Assembly (NCBI GenBank): GCA_023459355.1
Contig: JAEWUM010000004.1
Coordinates: forward strand, 1-31,060
Source of the DNA: Bacteroidota bacterium
Lineage (GTDB): Bacteria; Bacteroidota; Bacteroidia; Bacteroidales; Paludibacteraceae
Length of the DNA: 31,060 nucleotides
Reading direction: 5' to 3'
Shown: positions 14,192 through 21,572 of the stretch, piece after piece
How the letters are laid out: every line of letters starts with the position of its first letter
Numbering within the stretch: position 1 is the first letter of the stretch
Program-made: the position numbers and the translations under genes
Notes under the pieces: generated by a model
Seen by the model: only the letters and a program-made list of their open reading frames with translations
What the model was told of the DNA's origin: nothing
The model's database searches: none

Positions 14192-14766
14192 ACTTCAGTT
14201 TTGTAGAAATTACAAGTGCTTTCATGGTACTCTTTGCCATTATCGACATTTTGGGTTCAATCCCCATTATTCTGAATATCAAAAAGAAAGATAAAAACAT
14301 TTATGCATTCTGGGCCAGTTTAATCGCCCTCGTTATTTTAATTTTGTTTTTATTCACCGGAGAAGGTATCCTGAAATTGTTCAGTGTTGATATCCAGTCA
14401 TTCGCTGTTGCAGGAGCGTTGATCATATTCATCTTCGCCATTGAAATGATTTTAGATATCGAAATTTTCCGCAACAACGGGCCCAAAAACACTTCTTCTT
14501 TTATTCCGTTGGCTTTTCCGTTGATTGCGGGCCCGGGGTCATTTACTACCTTGCTGTCACTACGTGCCGAATATCAGATTGAAAATATTATTGTTGCCTT
14601 GGTTTTGAACTTAGCCTTCGTGTACCTGGTGCTAAAATCGACCAATCGCATTGAAAGATTATTCGGAGAGGCCGGCATTTACATTCTACGTAAATTCTTC
14701 GGTATCATCCTGTTGGCAATCGCAGTAAAACTGTTTACCACAAATTTAAATCACCTGCTTCAATAG
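14188..14766 (+). CDS. MarC family integral membrane protein
   Basis: This 192-residue protein has six predicted helices: FAIIDILGSIPIILNI near the start, a loop with NTSSFIPLAFPLIAGPGSFTTLL in the middle, and LRKFFGIILLAIAVKLFTTNL at the end. The PLIAGPGS motif is characteristic of MarC. Despite the historic name, a role in multiple antibiotic resistance has not held up, and the substrate is unknown. Its last 7 bp overlap the end of convergent purM. Confidence 0.88.
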   Translation: MNFSFVEITSAFMVLFAIIDILGSIPIILNIKKKDKNIYAFWASLIALVILILFLFTGEGILKLFSVDIQSFAVAGALIIFIFAIEMILDIEIFRNNGPKNTSSFIPLAFPLIAGPGSFTTLLSLRAEYQIENIIVALVLNLAFVYLVLKSTNRIERLFGEAGIYILRKFFGIILLAIAVKLFTTNLNHLLQ

Positions 14767-15926
14767 TGGAATGTTCCAAACGGACTTTCGATGATCAGCT
14801 CTTTTTGTCCGGATTGCTCTACGTATCCGACAATTTGAGCTTCGATATTGAATGAACGGGAGATTTCGATGACCTGGTTTGCCTGTTCCGCTGGCAGGTA
14901 AATTTCCATGCGATGTCCCATATTGAACACTTTATACATCTCTTTCCAGTCGGTTTTGGATTCCTGCTGAATTAGCTGGAACAAAGGCGAAACAGGAAAG
15001 AGATTGTTTTTCACGACCCTGAGTTGATCGACAAAATGCAGAATTTTAGTTTGCGCTCCTCCAGAACAATGTACCATACCATGAATAAACGGACGTAATT
15101 CGGCCAGTATTTTTTTGATGACCGGCGCATAGGTGCGTGTAGGCGAAAGCACTAATTTACCCGCATCCAAACCGGTTTCAGCAATCATATCAGTTAGTTT
15201 ACACGAACCTGAATACGCTAAATCTACTGGAATATCAGGATTGTAGCTCTCCGGGTATTTTTCAGCCAGGTAATTGGCGAATACATCGTGACGGGCCGAG
15301 GTCAATCCGTTGCTCCCCATCCCCCCGTTGTATTCCTTTTCATAAGTTGCTTGTCCCGATGAAGATAAACCGACAATCACGTCACCCGGACGAATATTCG
15401 CGTTGTCAATCACATCAGCACGTTTCATGCGACAAGTCACGGTGCTGTCCACAATGATGGTACGCACCAAATCGCCCACATCGGCCGTTTCACCTCCGGT
15501 GGGATAGATATTTACACCCATGGTGGCAAGTTCATCTACCAATTCATTGGTTCCGTTGATAATGGCAGATATCACTTCTCCCGGAATCAGGTTTTTATTA
15601 CGACCAATGGTCGATGAGAGCAGAATATTATCCGTGGCTCCTACACAAAGCAAATCATCAATGTTCATAATCAGCGCATCCTGTGCAATGCCCTTCCACA
15701 CACTCAAATCGCCCGTTTCTTTCCAATAGATGTAGGCTAATGAAGATTTCGTACCGGCGCCGTCGGCATGCATGATATTGCAATATTCAGGATCATTACC
15801 CAAAAAATCAGGGACAATCTTGCAGAAAGCCTTAGGATAAAGTCCTTTATCAATGTTTTTGATTGCATTGTGTACATCTTCTTTCGATGCCGAAACTCCA
15901 CGCTGATTATATCTTTGATCACTCAT
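14760..15926 (-). CDS. purM: Phosphoribosylformylglycinamidine cyclo-ligase (AIR synthase)
   Basis: This enzyme closes the imidazole ring in purine synthesis (ATP + FGAM to AIR). It has 388 residues, longer than the E. coli form (about 345), as in other Bacteroidota. Family blocks visible are the substrate/ATP loop HADGAGTKSS, DALIMNIDDLLCVGATDNILLSS, GGETADVGDLV, GDVIVGLSSSG and PTRTYAPVIKKI. HCSGGAQTK and NMGHRME complete the C-terminal domain. It ends convergently inside marC with a 7-bp overlap and no terminator of its own. The upstream gap contains 9-nt repeats and the malQ heptad tract. Confidence 0.94.
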   Translation of the reverse strand: MSDQRYNQRGVSASKEDVHNAIKNIDKGLYPKAFCKIVPDFLGNDPEYCNIMHADGAGTKSSLAYIYWKETGDLSVWKGIAQDALIMNIDDLLCVGATDNILLSSTIGRNKNLIPGEVISAIINGTNELVDELATMGVNIYPTGGETADVGDLVRTIIVDSTVTCRMKRADVIDNANIRPGDVIVGLSSSGQATYEKEYNGGMGSNGLTSARHDVFANYLAEKYPESYNPDIPVDLAYSGSCKLTDMIAETGLDAGKLVLSPTRTYAPVIKKILAELRPFIHGMVHCSGGAQTKILHFVDQLRVVKNNLFPVSPLFQLIQQESKTDWKEMYKVFNMGHRMEIYLPAEQANQVIEISRSFNIEAQIVGYVEQSGQKELIIESPFGTFHY

Positions 15927-16014
15927 ATATAATTATTTAATAATTTTAAACCACAAAAGGCACAAAAGGAGGCAAAAGAAAAAACAAATATTTATTCGTT
16001 GAACTACCAATTTA
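15927..16014. other. purM-malQ gap with 9-nt direct repeats
   Basis: The gap is AT-rich. CACAAAAGG occurs twice in direct tandem (15952-15969), followed by AGGCAAAAG (15970-15978). On the minus strand these are upstream of purM and read CCTTTTGTG. I see no convincing TAnnTTTG promoter, so purM may be read from malQ or use an unusual promoter. Confidence 0.5.
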
Positions 16015-16056
16015 TCAGCTCTCAGCTCTCAGCTTTCAGCTTTCAGTTCTCCGCTT
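16015..16056 (-). repeat. Heptanucleotide tandem repeat at the malQ stop codon
   Basis: Six 7-nt units read on the plus strand: TCAGCTC twice, TCAGCTT twice, TCAGTTC, TCCGCTT. On the malQ coding strand the unit is (G/A)AGCTGA, so every unit carries TGA. The malQ stop (16043-16045) is the first of these TGAs, and the last malQ codons are encoded in the tract. Confidence 0.8.
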
Positions 16057-18742
16057 GTTTCCCTCTTCCACCATCTTCAATCATCTTCCTGATTCTTTCA
16101 TTTAACGAATTAAGTTTCAATAAATCCTCCAGACTGATGTGCATGCGATAACACCAGAAGTTCCGGGGGTTCGCAGGCACATTAATCCGTTCTGCTTCAG
16201 GATTCTCATGGGCATATCTCCCATCAATAGCCAACCAATCCTGCCACGGTAAAATTACCAGCATGGCATTGGACTCTAAATGCTGATTGATGATTCTCTC
16301 TGCAATCCAGGGTTCACATTGTTCGGGGGCGACACCCTGTATTCCGAGGGCTTTGTTATAAAAACGCTGCGTTATGTTTCTATCTTCCAGCCACCAGGCC
16401 CTGATTGGATTCATGTCGTGTGTCGAAGTCGTGCAAACCGACCGGTAAGGAGCGTCCTGAGGCATGGCAAATTCGTGGTGCGGCTTTTTAGGCATACGTT
16501 GAATTTCCAGGCTCAGAATTTCCAGTTTGTTCATCACATCTGCCACAGAATCAGGCACCATACCCAAATCTTCCCCACAGACCAACATATCGGTTGAAGC
16601 AATCAATGCCGGTAATTTTTTCATTGCCTGTTCTTTCCAGAAAGCATTGTGCCGGTGGTAATAATAATCAACATAAATACCATCCAGCAGACGACGGGTT
16701 TCGTCGGGTAAATCACGGAAAGTGGCCGAACTATGCATGGATATCCGCGGATGGAATTTATCCGGCTGCCGGGTATCCCGTATGAAAAGAACTTCACAAT
16801 GCAACATATACAAACCATCCCTGATCATCACCTCTTTGGTCCCGAAATTATAACCCAGTGAAGCAAAATAGGCTTCAACCTTTTTCTGGGTGTCAAATGC
16901 CGGTTTGAATTTGTAGCTTTGCCAGCCGTCCTGATCAAAATACTCCCGAAGGACATCGGCTGTATATTTTCCGAAAGTTGCATGCAACACATGTTCTCTC
17001 AGGTAAGGCTTCAGAAAACGATTTTCGTCCCAGTACAACCCCTTCTGCTGTAACTCTTCCACCGTAAACGGAAGAGAAGGACTGAAACTGCCCGTCAATC
17101 CCCATACATCCTGTTGAGGTATTTCCCATATCCTGAAAAATCCGAGTATATGGTCAATCCGGTAAGCATCAAAATATTCCGCCAGTTTCTGAAAACGTTT
17201 AATCCACCAGCGGTAATTATCTTTTTCCATGAGTTCCCAGTTATAGGTAGGGAAACCCCAGTTCTGACCGGTTTCCGAAAAATCATCCGGCGGAGCTCCG
17301 GCCTGCATACTGGTATTGAACATTTCCGGCTCCATCCAGGCGTCTACGCTGCGCGGACTCACACCAATCGGGATATCACCTTTAATGGTGATCCCCTGAC
17401 TGCGCGCATAATCATGTACTTCAGTCAGTTGTTTATTGAGATGAAACTGAACAAAATAAAACAGGGCAATTTCGTCATAAAAATCACTCCCGGGAGCAGC
17501 CAACTCTTCAATTTCAGCCGCATTGTATTGACTCTTTTCGGGCCATTTAGAGAACTCAGGAGTTCCGTATTTATCTCTCAGATAAGAAAAAACGGCATAC
17601 GGAACAAGCCAGGATTTATTTTGCTGAAAAAAGAGTTTGTATTCTTCCGAATTAAAAAGCTTTTTAGATGAATCCTGATAAACTTCTTTACAGAATTCCC
17701 ATTTCACATTCATCACATTCTGATAATCCGAAAAGGATTTGGCATTCAGCGCTTTCTTTTGTTCAGCATAATAAGCCTTGCGAACCGGATCCTTTATTTT
17801 CCCAACAGCATCCAGATGCAAATAAATGGGATGCAAGGCATACACCGAAACCGCATTATAAGGATAAGAATCATAATTACTGTGATACAGGATGGTATCG
17901 TTGATGGGAAGCGTTTGTATCATTTGCTGGCCAGTCAGTTTTGCCCAGTCAATCATCAGTTTCAGATCATAAAACTCACCGGTTCCGAAACTTTTTTTAC
18001 TTCTCAGCGAAAAAACCGGGATAGCCACCCCGGCTCCTCTCCAGGAAGGAATGGTACGCATAAAATTTTCATCGGTCACAATATGAAGACCTTCTCCCGG
18101 AAGTTTGTCAACTTTCCGGTTTGGTCCCCCACCCCATGCTAAGACTTCATCCGTAGCTGTATCAACAATCAGGTATTTGTATTCTAACGGGAACTTTATC
18201 TTGCCCGTTTCCATATAAACCGACCAAACCGGATAATTTGACTCATCAAGTCTGACTTTTCTGTTTACATCCCAGTTCCCCAGAAAATCCTGATTTCCAA
18301 CAATGGCAAAATGTCTCCCCGGTTCCATCTGTTGACAAAATAGCTGCAAACGAAAATTGCCCCCTTCAGGCTGATCTGACTTTAGGAGTTCGCGTTTAAA
18401 ATAACAATCCCTGAATACTGTGGTGGAAAAAGGACTTTCTCCGAATGAATCCCGCCAGGAATCATGTAAAAACACCTGTTTTTGTCCTGAAGGCAAGTGA
18501 ACTTCCCGCATCTCACCCGATTCACGGATAAATTTACCGGAAGTATCCAGTAGTTCGTATTGATAATGAAGGGAGGTAATCCGGTCATCAAAAGTCAGTT
18601 CCTTTTTCCAGTAAAAATGCTGATTGCAATGCATTTCATGGGAAACAACACGTATCTCTCCTGATTCACCTGTTTCTTTCAGCAGTAATTGAATCTTACC
18701 ACCCCATTGGGTTACAAAATGTATGTTGAATGTTATTAACAT
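16043..18742 (-). CDS. malQ: 4-alpha-glucanotransferase (GH77) with tandem CBM20 domains
   Basis: This 899-residue amylomaltase/disproportionating enzyme transfers alpha-1,4-glucan segments in maltodextrin or glycogen metabolism. Two starch-binding CBM20-like modules occupy about 1-110 and 125-225 (the second with GNQDFLGNWDVNRKVRL). The GH77 barrel begins near 235 (GAGVAIPVFSLRSKKSFGTGEFYDL). The catalytic residues are Asp530 (AYRIDHILGFFRIWE), Glu724 (VCGEDLGMVP) and Asp776 (TSTHDMNPIRAWW). This architecture matches plant DPE2 and its bacterial relatives, longer than E. coli MalQ (about 690). There is no signal peptide, so it is cytoplasmic. It is monocistronic with its own promoter; the stop lies in a heptad repeat. 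Confidence 0.95.
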   Translation of the reverse strand: MLITFNIHFVTQWGGKIQLLLKETGESGEIRVVSHEMHCNQHFYWKKELTFDDRITSLHYQYELLDTSGKFIRESGEMREVHLPSGQKQVFLHDSWRDSFGESPFSTTVFRDCYFKRELLKSDQPEGGNFRLQLFCQQMEPGRHFAIVGNQDFLGNWDVNRKVRLDESNYPVWSVYMETGKIKFPLEYKYLIVDTATDEVLAWGGGPNRKVDKLPGEGLHIVTDENFMRTIPSWRGAGVAIPVFSLRSKKSFGTGEFYDLKLMIDWAKLTGQQMIQTLPINDTILYHSNYDSYPYNAVSVYALHPIYLHLDAVGKIKDPVRKAYYAEQKKALNAKSFSDYQNVMNVKWEFCKEVYQDSSKKLFNSEEYKLFFQQNKSWLVPYAVFSYLRDKYGTPEFSKWPEKSQYNAAEIEELAAPGSDFYDEIALFYFVQFHLNKQLTEVHDYARSQGITIKGDIPIGVSPRSVDAWMEPEMFNTSMQAGAPPDDFSETGQNWGFPTYNWELMEKDNYRWWIKRFQKLAEYFDAYRIDHILGFFRIWEIPQQDVWGLTGSFSPSLPFTVEELQQKGLYWDENRFLKPYLREHVLHATFGKYTADVLREYFDQDGWQSYKFKPAFDTQKKVEAYFASLGYNFGTKEVMIRDGLYMLHCEVLFIRDTRQPDKFHPRISMHSSATFRDLPDETRRLLDGIYVDYYYHRHNAFWKEQAMKKLPALIASTDMLVCGEDLGMVPDSVADVMNKLEILSLEIQRMPKKPHHEFAMPQDAPYRSVCTTSTHDMNPIRAWWLEDRNITQRFYNKALGIQGVAPEQCEPWIAERIINQHLESNAMLVILPWQDWLAIDGRYAHENPEAERINVPANPRNFWCYRMHISLEDLLKLNSLNERIRKMIEDGGRGKQAEN

Positions 18743-18764
18743 GTTATACTGTTTATTATGCCGG

Positions 18765-18772
18765 CAAAGTTA
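18765..18772 (-). promoter_or_regulatory. Promoter -7 element of malQ
   Basis: TAACTTTG on the minus strand fits TAnnTTTG and lies 22 bp before the ATG. No good -33 TTTG is seen. Confidence 0.55.
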
Positions 18773-18863
18773 CTAAAATAACAGGCATATTGACATGTAT
18801 GTAAACCAGAAACCACTGAAACATCCGAAAACGTTTGCTTTAAAAACATCATTTTAAATGATA

Positions 18864-18901
18864 AAGGATGTCTAAAAGCCTGCGACTTAATAGACATCCT
18901 T
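18864..18901 (-). terminator. Hairpin after tRNA-Cys, probable terminator
   Basis: AAGGATGTCT and AGACATCCTT form a perfect 10-bp stem with an 18-nt loop, starting 6 bp past the end of the tRNA. The downstream run on the minus strand (TTATCATTT) is only moderately T-rich. On the plus strand the stem is followed by TCTTTT, but no plus-strand gene ends here. Confidence 0.6.
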
Positions 18902-18907
18902 CTTTTG

Positions 18908-18978
18908 AGGTACTTGGCGGATTCGAACCGCCGTAGACGGTTTTGCAGACCGGTGCCTAACCACTCGGCCAAAGTACC
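18908..18978 (-). tRNA. tRNA-Cys (anticodon GCA)
   Basis: The 71-nt minus-strand sequence folds as a cloverleaf. The acceptor stem is GGTACTT / AAGTACC, and the D arm contains GGCCGAGTGGTTAGGC. The anticodon stem CGGT / ACCG carries the loop CTGCAAA with anticodon GCA. The T arm GGCGGTTCGAATCCGCC has the canonical TTCGAAT. The 3' CCA is not encoded and must be added by nucleotidyltransferase. It stands alone between malQ and the Spy-like gene, with a consensus promoter and a terminator-like hairpin. Confidence 0.96.
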
Positions 18979-18994
18979 CTTTGTTTTTGGTTTG

Positions 18995-19025
18995 CAAAGA
19001 TAATGTATTTTTTTTATGTGACAAA
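18995..19025 (-). promoter_or_regulatory. tRNA-Cys promoter
   Basis: TTTG (19025-19022), exactly 19 nt, then TATCTTTG (19002-18995) on the minus strand. This is a full consensus match 17 bp before the mature tRNA 5' end. Confidence 0.82.
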
Positions 19026-19070
19026 TAGGAAAATACGCTGTTTGACCTTTTACGGGGAGGTAAAACAACA

Positions 19071-19110
19071 ATAATGCCGGTAATGAATTCAGAATCAATA
19101 CCGGCATTAT
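19071..19110 (-). terminator. Terminator of the sigma/anti-sigma/Spy operon
   Basis: ATAATGCCGGTA and TACCGGCATTAT form a perfect 12-bp stem with a 16-nt loop. On the minus strand it is followed by TGTTGTTTTACC. It lies about 80 bp past the Spy-like gene stop. The bases 19111-19189 between show nothing else recognisable. Confidence 0.75.
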
Positions 19111-19189
19111 AATACTTCATGCGTTTAAATTTTATTTTTCAGTTGTCGTATGAAACTCCCGATGAACTAATTTAATCATATCAAAATTA

Positions 19190-19657
19190 TTATTCCTGTC
19201 GTACCTGTCCCCGCTGCTGACCGGGCATCTTTTGCATCAGCTCCCTTTTGTACGATTTTTCTGCCATCAGCAAACGATTGATTGTTTGTGCCGGTAGTAT
19301 TTTCTTGAGTTTCTGGTAGTATTTCTGTTGAATACGGGCATTTTCCAGCTCGAAATTCACCATGGCATCATTAATTGCTTCATAATTTACAGCTGATTTA
19401 TCCCCTTTACGGCGATTATTTCGGAATACTTCCCTGTTTTTTTCAAGCAAATTCCATAATTCAAGTTCTGTTTCCATAAATACAGGTTCAACTTTCTGCA
19501 TATCAGGAGGTGTCAACCCTGCCTTTTCAGAAACAAACATCCATTTTCTACTGATGACTTCATCCTTTGATAAGCGTGGTCCCCTTTGTTGAGCCACTGA
19601 TGTTCCGATCATCAGAAACAATACACATATCAATGTTAATTTTCTTTCCATACGCAT
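19190..19657 (-). CDS. Secreted Spy/CpxP-like periplasmic protein
   Basis: This 155-residue protein has an N-terminal signal peptide (MRMERKLTLICVLFLMIGTSVAQ, cleavage after the Ala-Gln region). The mature part is highly charged and helical: LSKDEVISRKWMFVSEKAGLTPPDMQKVEPVFMETELELWNLLEKNR, then ALQ-poor coils ending KKILPAQTINRLLMAEKSYKREL. The spacing of a helix, an LTP(P)-type turn and a C-terminal LPAQ segment resembles the Spy/CpxP LTxxQ family of periplasmic chaperones or stress sensors. It is the last gene of a three-gene unit with an ECF sigma factor and its probable membrane anti-sigma factor, which fits an envelope-stress regulon. Family assignment is by pattern only. Confidence 0.7.
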   Translation of the reverse strand: MRMERKLTLICVLFLMIGTSVAQQRGPRLSKDEVISRKWMFVSEKAGLTPPDMQKVEPVFMETELELWNLLEKNREVFRNNRRKGDKSAVNYEAINDAMVNFELENARIQQKYYQKLKKILPAQTINRLLMAEKSYKRELMQKMPGQQRGQVRQE

Positions 19658-19673
19658 AATTTTTTAACTCAGA

Positions 19674-20000
19674 TTATTCTATTCCATCCGACTCAACCGG
19701 ATAGTAGTCCAACACGACTGTTTGGTCTATCTGAGACATCACATACATTTCATACAAATCAGCATCCATCTTCCTGTTATTTTGATAAACAGCATAGAAC
19801 ACATTTCCCATGAGAAACAAGCCGACGAACATGGCTGCCAGATAGAACCAGGGCTTCAACAACTTTTTCGCTGAAAGTCTGTCTTTACCAATCTTCGTGT
19901 CTATTTCAGCAGCAAAACTTTCGAAATAGTTTTCCGGCACTGTAAAGGGAGTTCTGTTGCCGGTTTCTTTCAATATTTTATGTAATTCTTTATCCATCAT
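19674..20000 (-). CDS. Single-pass membrane protein, probable anti-sigma factor
   Basis: This 108-residue protein has a cytoplasmic N-terminal half (DKELHKILKETGNRTPFTVPENYFESFAAEIDTKI), one transmembrane helix at about 50-72 (FYLAAMFVGLFLMGNVFYAVY) and a short acidic outer tail. The segment PFxVPENYFE is common in small Bacteroidota proteins encoded directly after ECF sigma genes. It lacks a recognisable zinc-binding anti-sigma motif (no HxxxCxxC). The assignment therefore rests on position, size and topology. It lies 86 bp after the sigma gene and 16 bp before the Spy-like gene. The start could be either of two adjacent ATG codons. Confidence 0.65.
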   Translation of the reverse strand: MMDKELHKILKETGNRTPFTVPENYFESFAAEIDTKIGKDRLSAKKLLKPWFYLAAMFVGLFLMGNVFYAVYQNNRKMDADLYEMYVMSQIDQTVVLDYYPVESDGIE

Positions 20001-20086
20001 AATTTTAATACGTACATTTAGACTTTTAATATATCAAAAGGTTTAATTTCTGAAACGTTAAAGTGATTCATCTGCCGGATAATTGT

Positions 20087-20644
20087 TTAAGTAACTTTCT
20101 CTTCTGTCAGGTATTTCTCTATTTTTTTTACGGCATGATGATACGATGCTTTCAATGCACCTACTGATGTTTCGAGAATATTTTCCATTTCTTCATAAGT
20201 GAGGTCATCAAAATATTTCATATTAAACACCAGTCTTTGTTTTTCCGGCAGTGTAAGAATTGCTTGCTGAAGTTTCATTTCAGCTTCATTACCCGAAAAA
20301 TAGGTATCAGCCTGTAAATGACCAATCAACAAACCTTCCACATCATCAATTCCGGAGATATTACGCATTCTTTTGTTGGCCAGGAAAGTCAAGGTTTCAT
20401 TTGTAGCAATGCGATACAACCAGGTTGATATTTGCGATTCTCCTCTGAAACCGGCGAGGCCGTTCCAGGCTTTCATAAATGTGTTCTGCAGCACATCATT
20501 GGCATCCTCGTGCGATAAAACCATCTTTCTGATGTGCCAATACAAACGCTCCTGATACAAACACACCAGTTTGGAAAAAGCTTGTGCATTTGTCTTCGGA
20601 TTGACCAATTGGCTCAAAATATTATACTCTTCTATATCTGCCAT
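20087..20644 (-). CDS. ECF RNA polymerase sigma factor
   Basis: This 185-residue sigma-70 family protein has only regions 2 and 4. Region 2 is seen at about 25-95 (ERLYWHIRKMVLSHEDANDVLQNTFMKAWNGL and STWLYRIATNETLTFL, the polymerase-binding and -10 contacts). Region 4 is at about 125-180 (AILTLPEKQRLVFNMKYFDDLTYEEMENILETSVGALKASYHHAVKKIEKYL), a helix-turn-helix for -35 binding. Upstream I find no TAnnTTTG promoter, which would be consistent with self-activation. It heads the sigma / anti-sigma / Spy-like unit. Confidence 0.93.
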   Translation of the reverse strand: MADIEEYNILSQLVNPKTNAQAFSKLVCLYQERLYWHIRKMVLSHEDANDVLQNTFMKAWNGLAGFRGESQISTWLYRIATNETLTFLANKRMRNISGIDDVEGLLIGHLQADTYFSGNEAEMKLQQAILTLPEKQRLVFNMKYFDDLTYEEMENILETSVGALKASYHHAVKKIEKYLTEEKVT

Positions 20645-20716
20645 TTATGCATTTTAAGTCACATCAGATTGCTTAGACTATATTGTTTTTAAAAAGTTTA
20701 ATCATACTTCAATTAA

Positions 20717-21553
20717 TCACGGAATAATTCCCTTAATCATCCTGTTATTGTCTGCAATATCTTTTTTAATTTCAAGCTGTTGAAAGTTCATTTCGTGCAA
20801 CATCAATAAACATGCTTGCCCAAAATCACGATGAACTTCAAAAAACAATTTTCCTCCTGCATGAAGATGATGTTTTGCAAATTCAGCTATTTCCCGGTAG
20901 AAAATCAAAGGATCGTCATCCGGGACAAACAAAGCAGCTTCCGGCTCAAAATTCTTTACATGGTCCGAAATTTCAGTTCGTTCGGCATAGGGAATATAGG
21001 GTGGATTGCTTACTATTACATCATACCGGTTATCAGTATTATGCTCTTCTAAAACATCCATATAAAAGAAATTAACCTGATTTTGATTAAGTTCTGCGTT
21101 TTTGCGGGCAGTTTGCAAACTTTCCAACGACACATCACAAGCATACACATCTGCCTGTGGCATAAAATATTTAAGGGCGATGGCAATACAGCCACTACCA
21201 GTACCTATATCTAAAATCACACTATTCTCCGCAGATTCTTTTACAATCCATTCAACCAACTCCTCCGTTTCGGGACGTGGAATCAATACCGACTGATCTA
21301 CCCTGAAAATCAACCCGCAAAACTCAGTTTCACCCAATACATACTGTACAGGCATACCGGTTTTAAGCTTTTCAATATAAAAATTCAATAAATCCCACTG
21401 ATATGCAGAAAAAATTGTATTTTTGTTAACTAAAATTTCCGTAAAACTGAATCCGGTGATTTTCGATATGAGTAGCCGGACGACCGATTGTAGCTCATTT
21501 TCTGTATAATAAGCTGATAATTCGGACCGGATGTGATTAATGGCATTTTGCAT
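20717..21553 (-). CDS. prmC: Release factor glutamine methyltransferase
   Basis: This 278-residue SAM-dependent enzyme methylates the Gln of the GGQ motif in RF1/RF2 for efficient termination. The N-terminal helical domain (1-85) is followed by RPETEELVEWI, motif I LDIGTGSGCIAIAL and the catalytic NPPY (183-186, in VSNPPYIPYAER). The length is typical. It is divergent from ribD with only 19 bp between start codons. A TATCTTTG element lies 6 bp upstream of the ATG, so its mRNA may be leaderless. The 72 bp to the sigma gene downstream hold no clear terminator. Confidence 0.94.
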   Translation of the reverse strand: MQNAINHIRSELSAYYTENELQSVVRLLISKITGFSFTEILVNKNTIFSAYQWDLLNFYIEKLKTGMPVQYVLGETEFCGLIFRVDQSVLIPRPETEELVEWIVKESAENSVILDIGTGSGCIAIALKYFMPQADVYACDVSLESLQTARKNAELNQNQVNFFYMDVLEEHNTDNRYDVIVSNPPYIPYAERTEISDHVKNFEPEAALFVPDDDPLIFYREIAEFAKHHLHAGGKLFFEVHRDFGQACLLMLHEMNFQQLEIKKDIADNNRMIKGIIP

Positions 21554-21558
21554 GCATG

Positions 21559-21566
21559 CAAAGATA
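21559..21566 (-). promoter_or_regulatory. Promoter -7 element of prmC
   Basis: TATCTTTG on the minus strand, 5 bp before the prmC ATG. The -33 position holds TTTT inside ribD. With the usual spacing the start of transcription would fall at or within 2 nt of the ATG. Confidence 0.6.
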
Positions 21567-21572
21567 GGAAAA

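Noticed and set aside
17114..17671. 185-codon plus-strand ORF opposite malQ
   Set aside because: It lies across the catalytic domain of malQ and has no coherent protein pattern.
18736..19120. Two overlapping minus-strand ORFs across the tRNA-Cys region
   Set aside because: They read straight through the tRNA, its promoter and two hairpins, and show no protein-like pattern.
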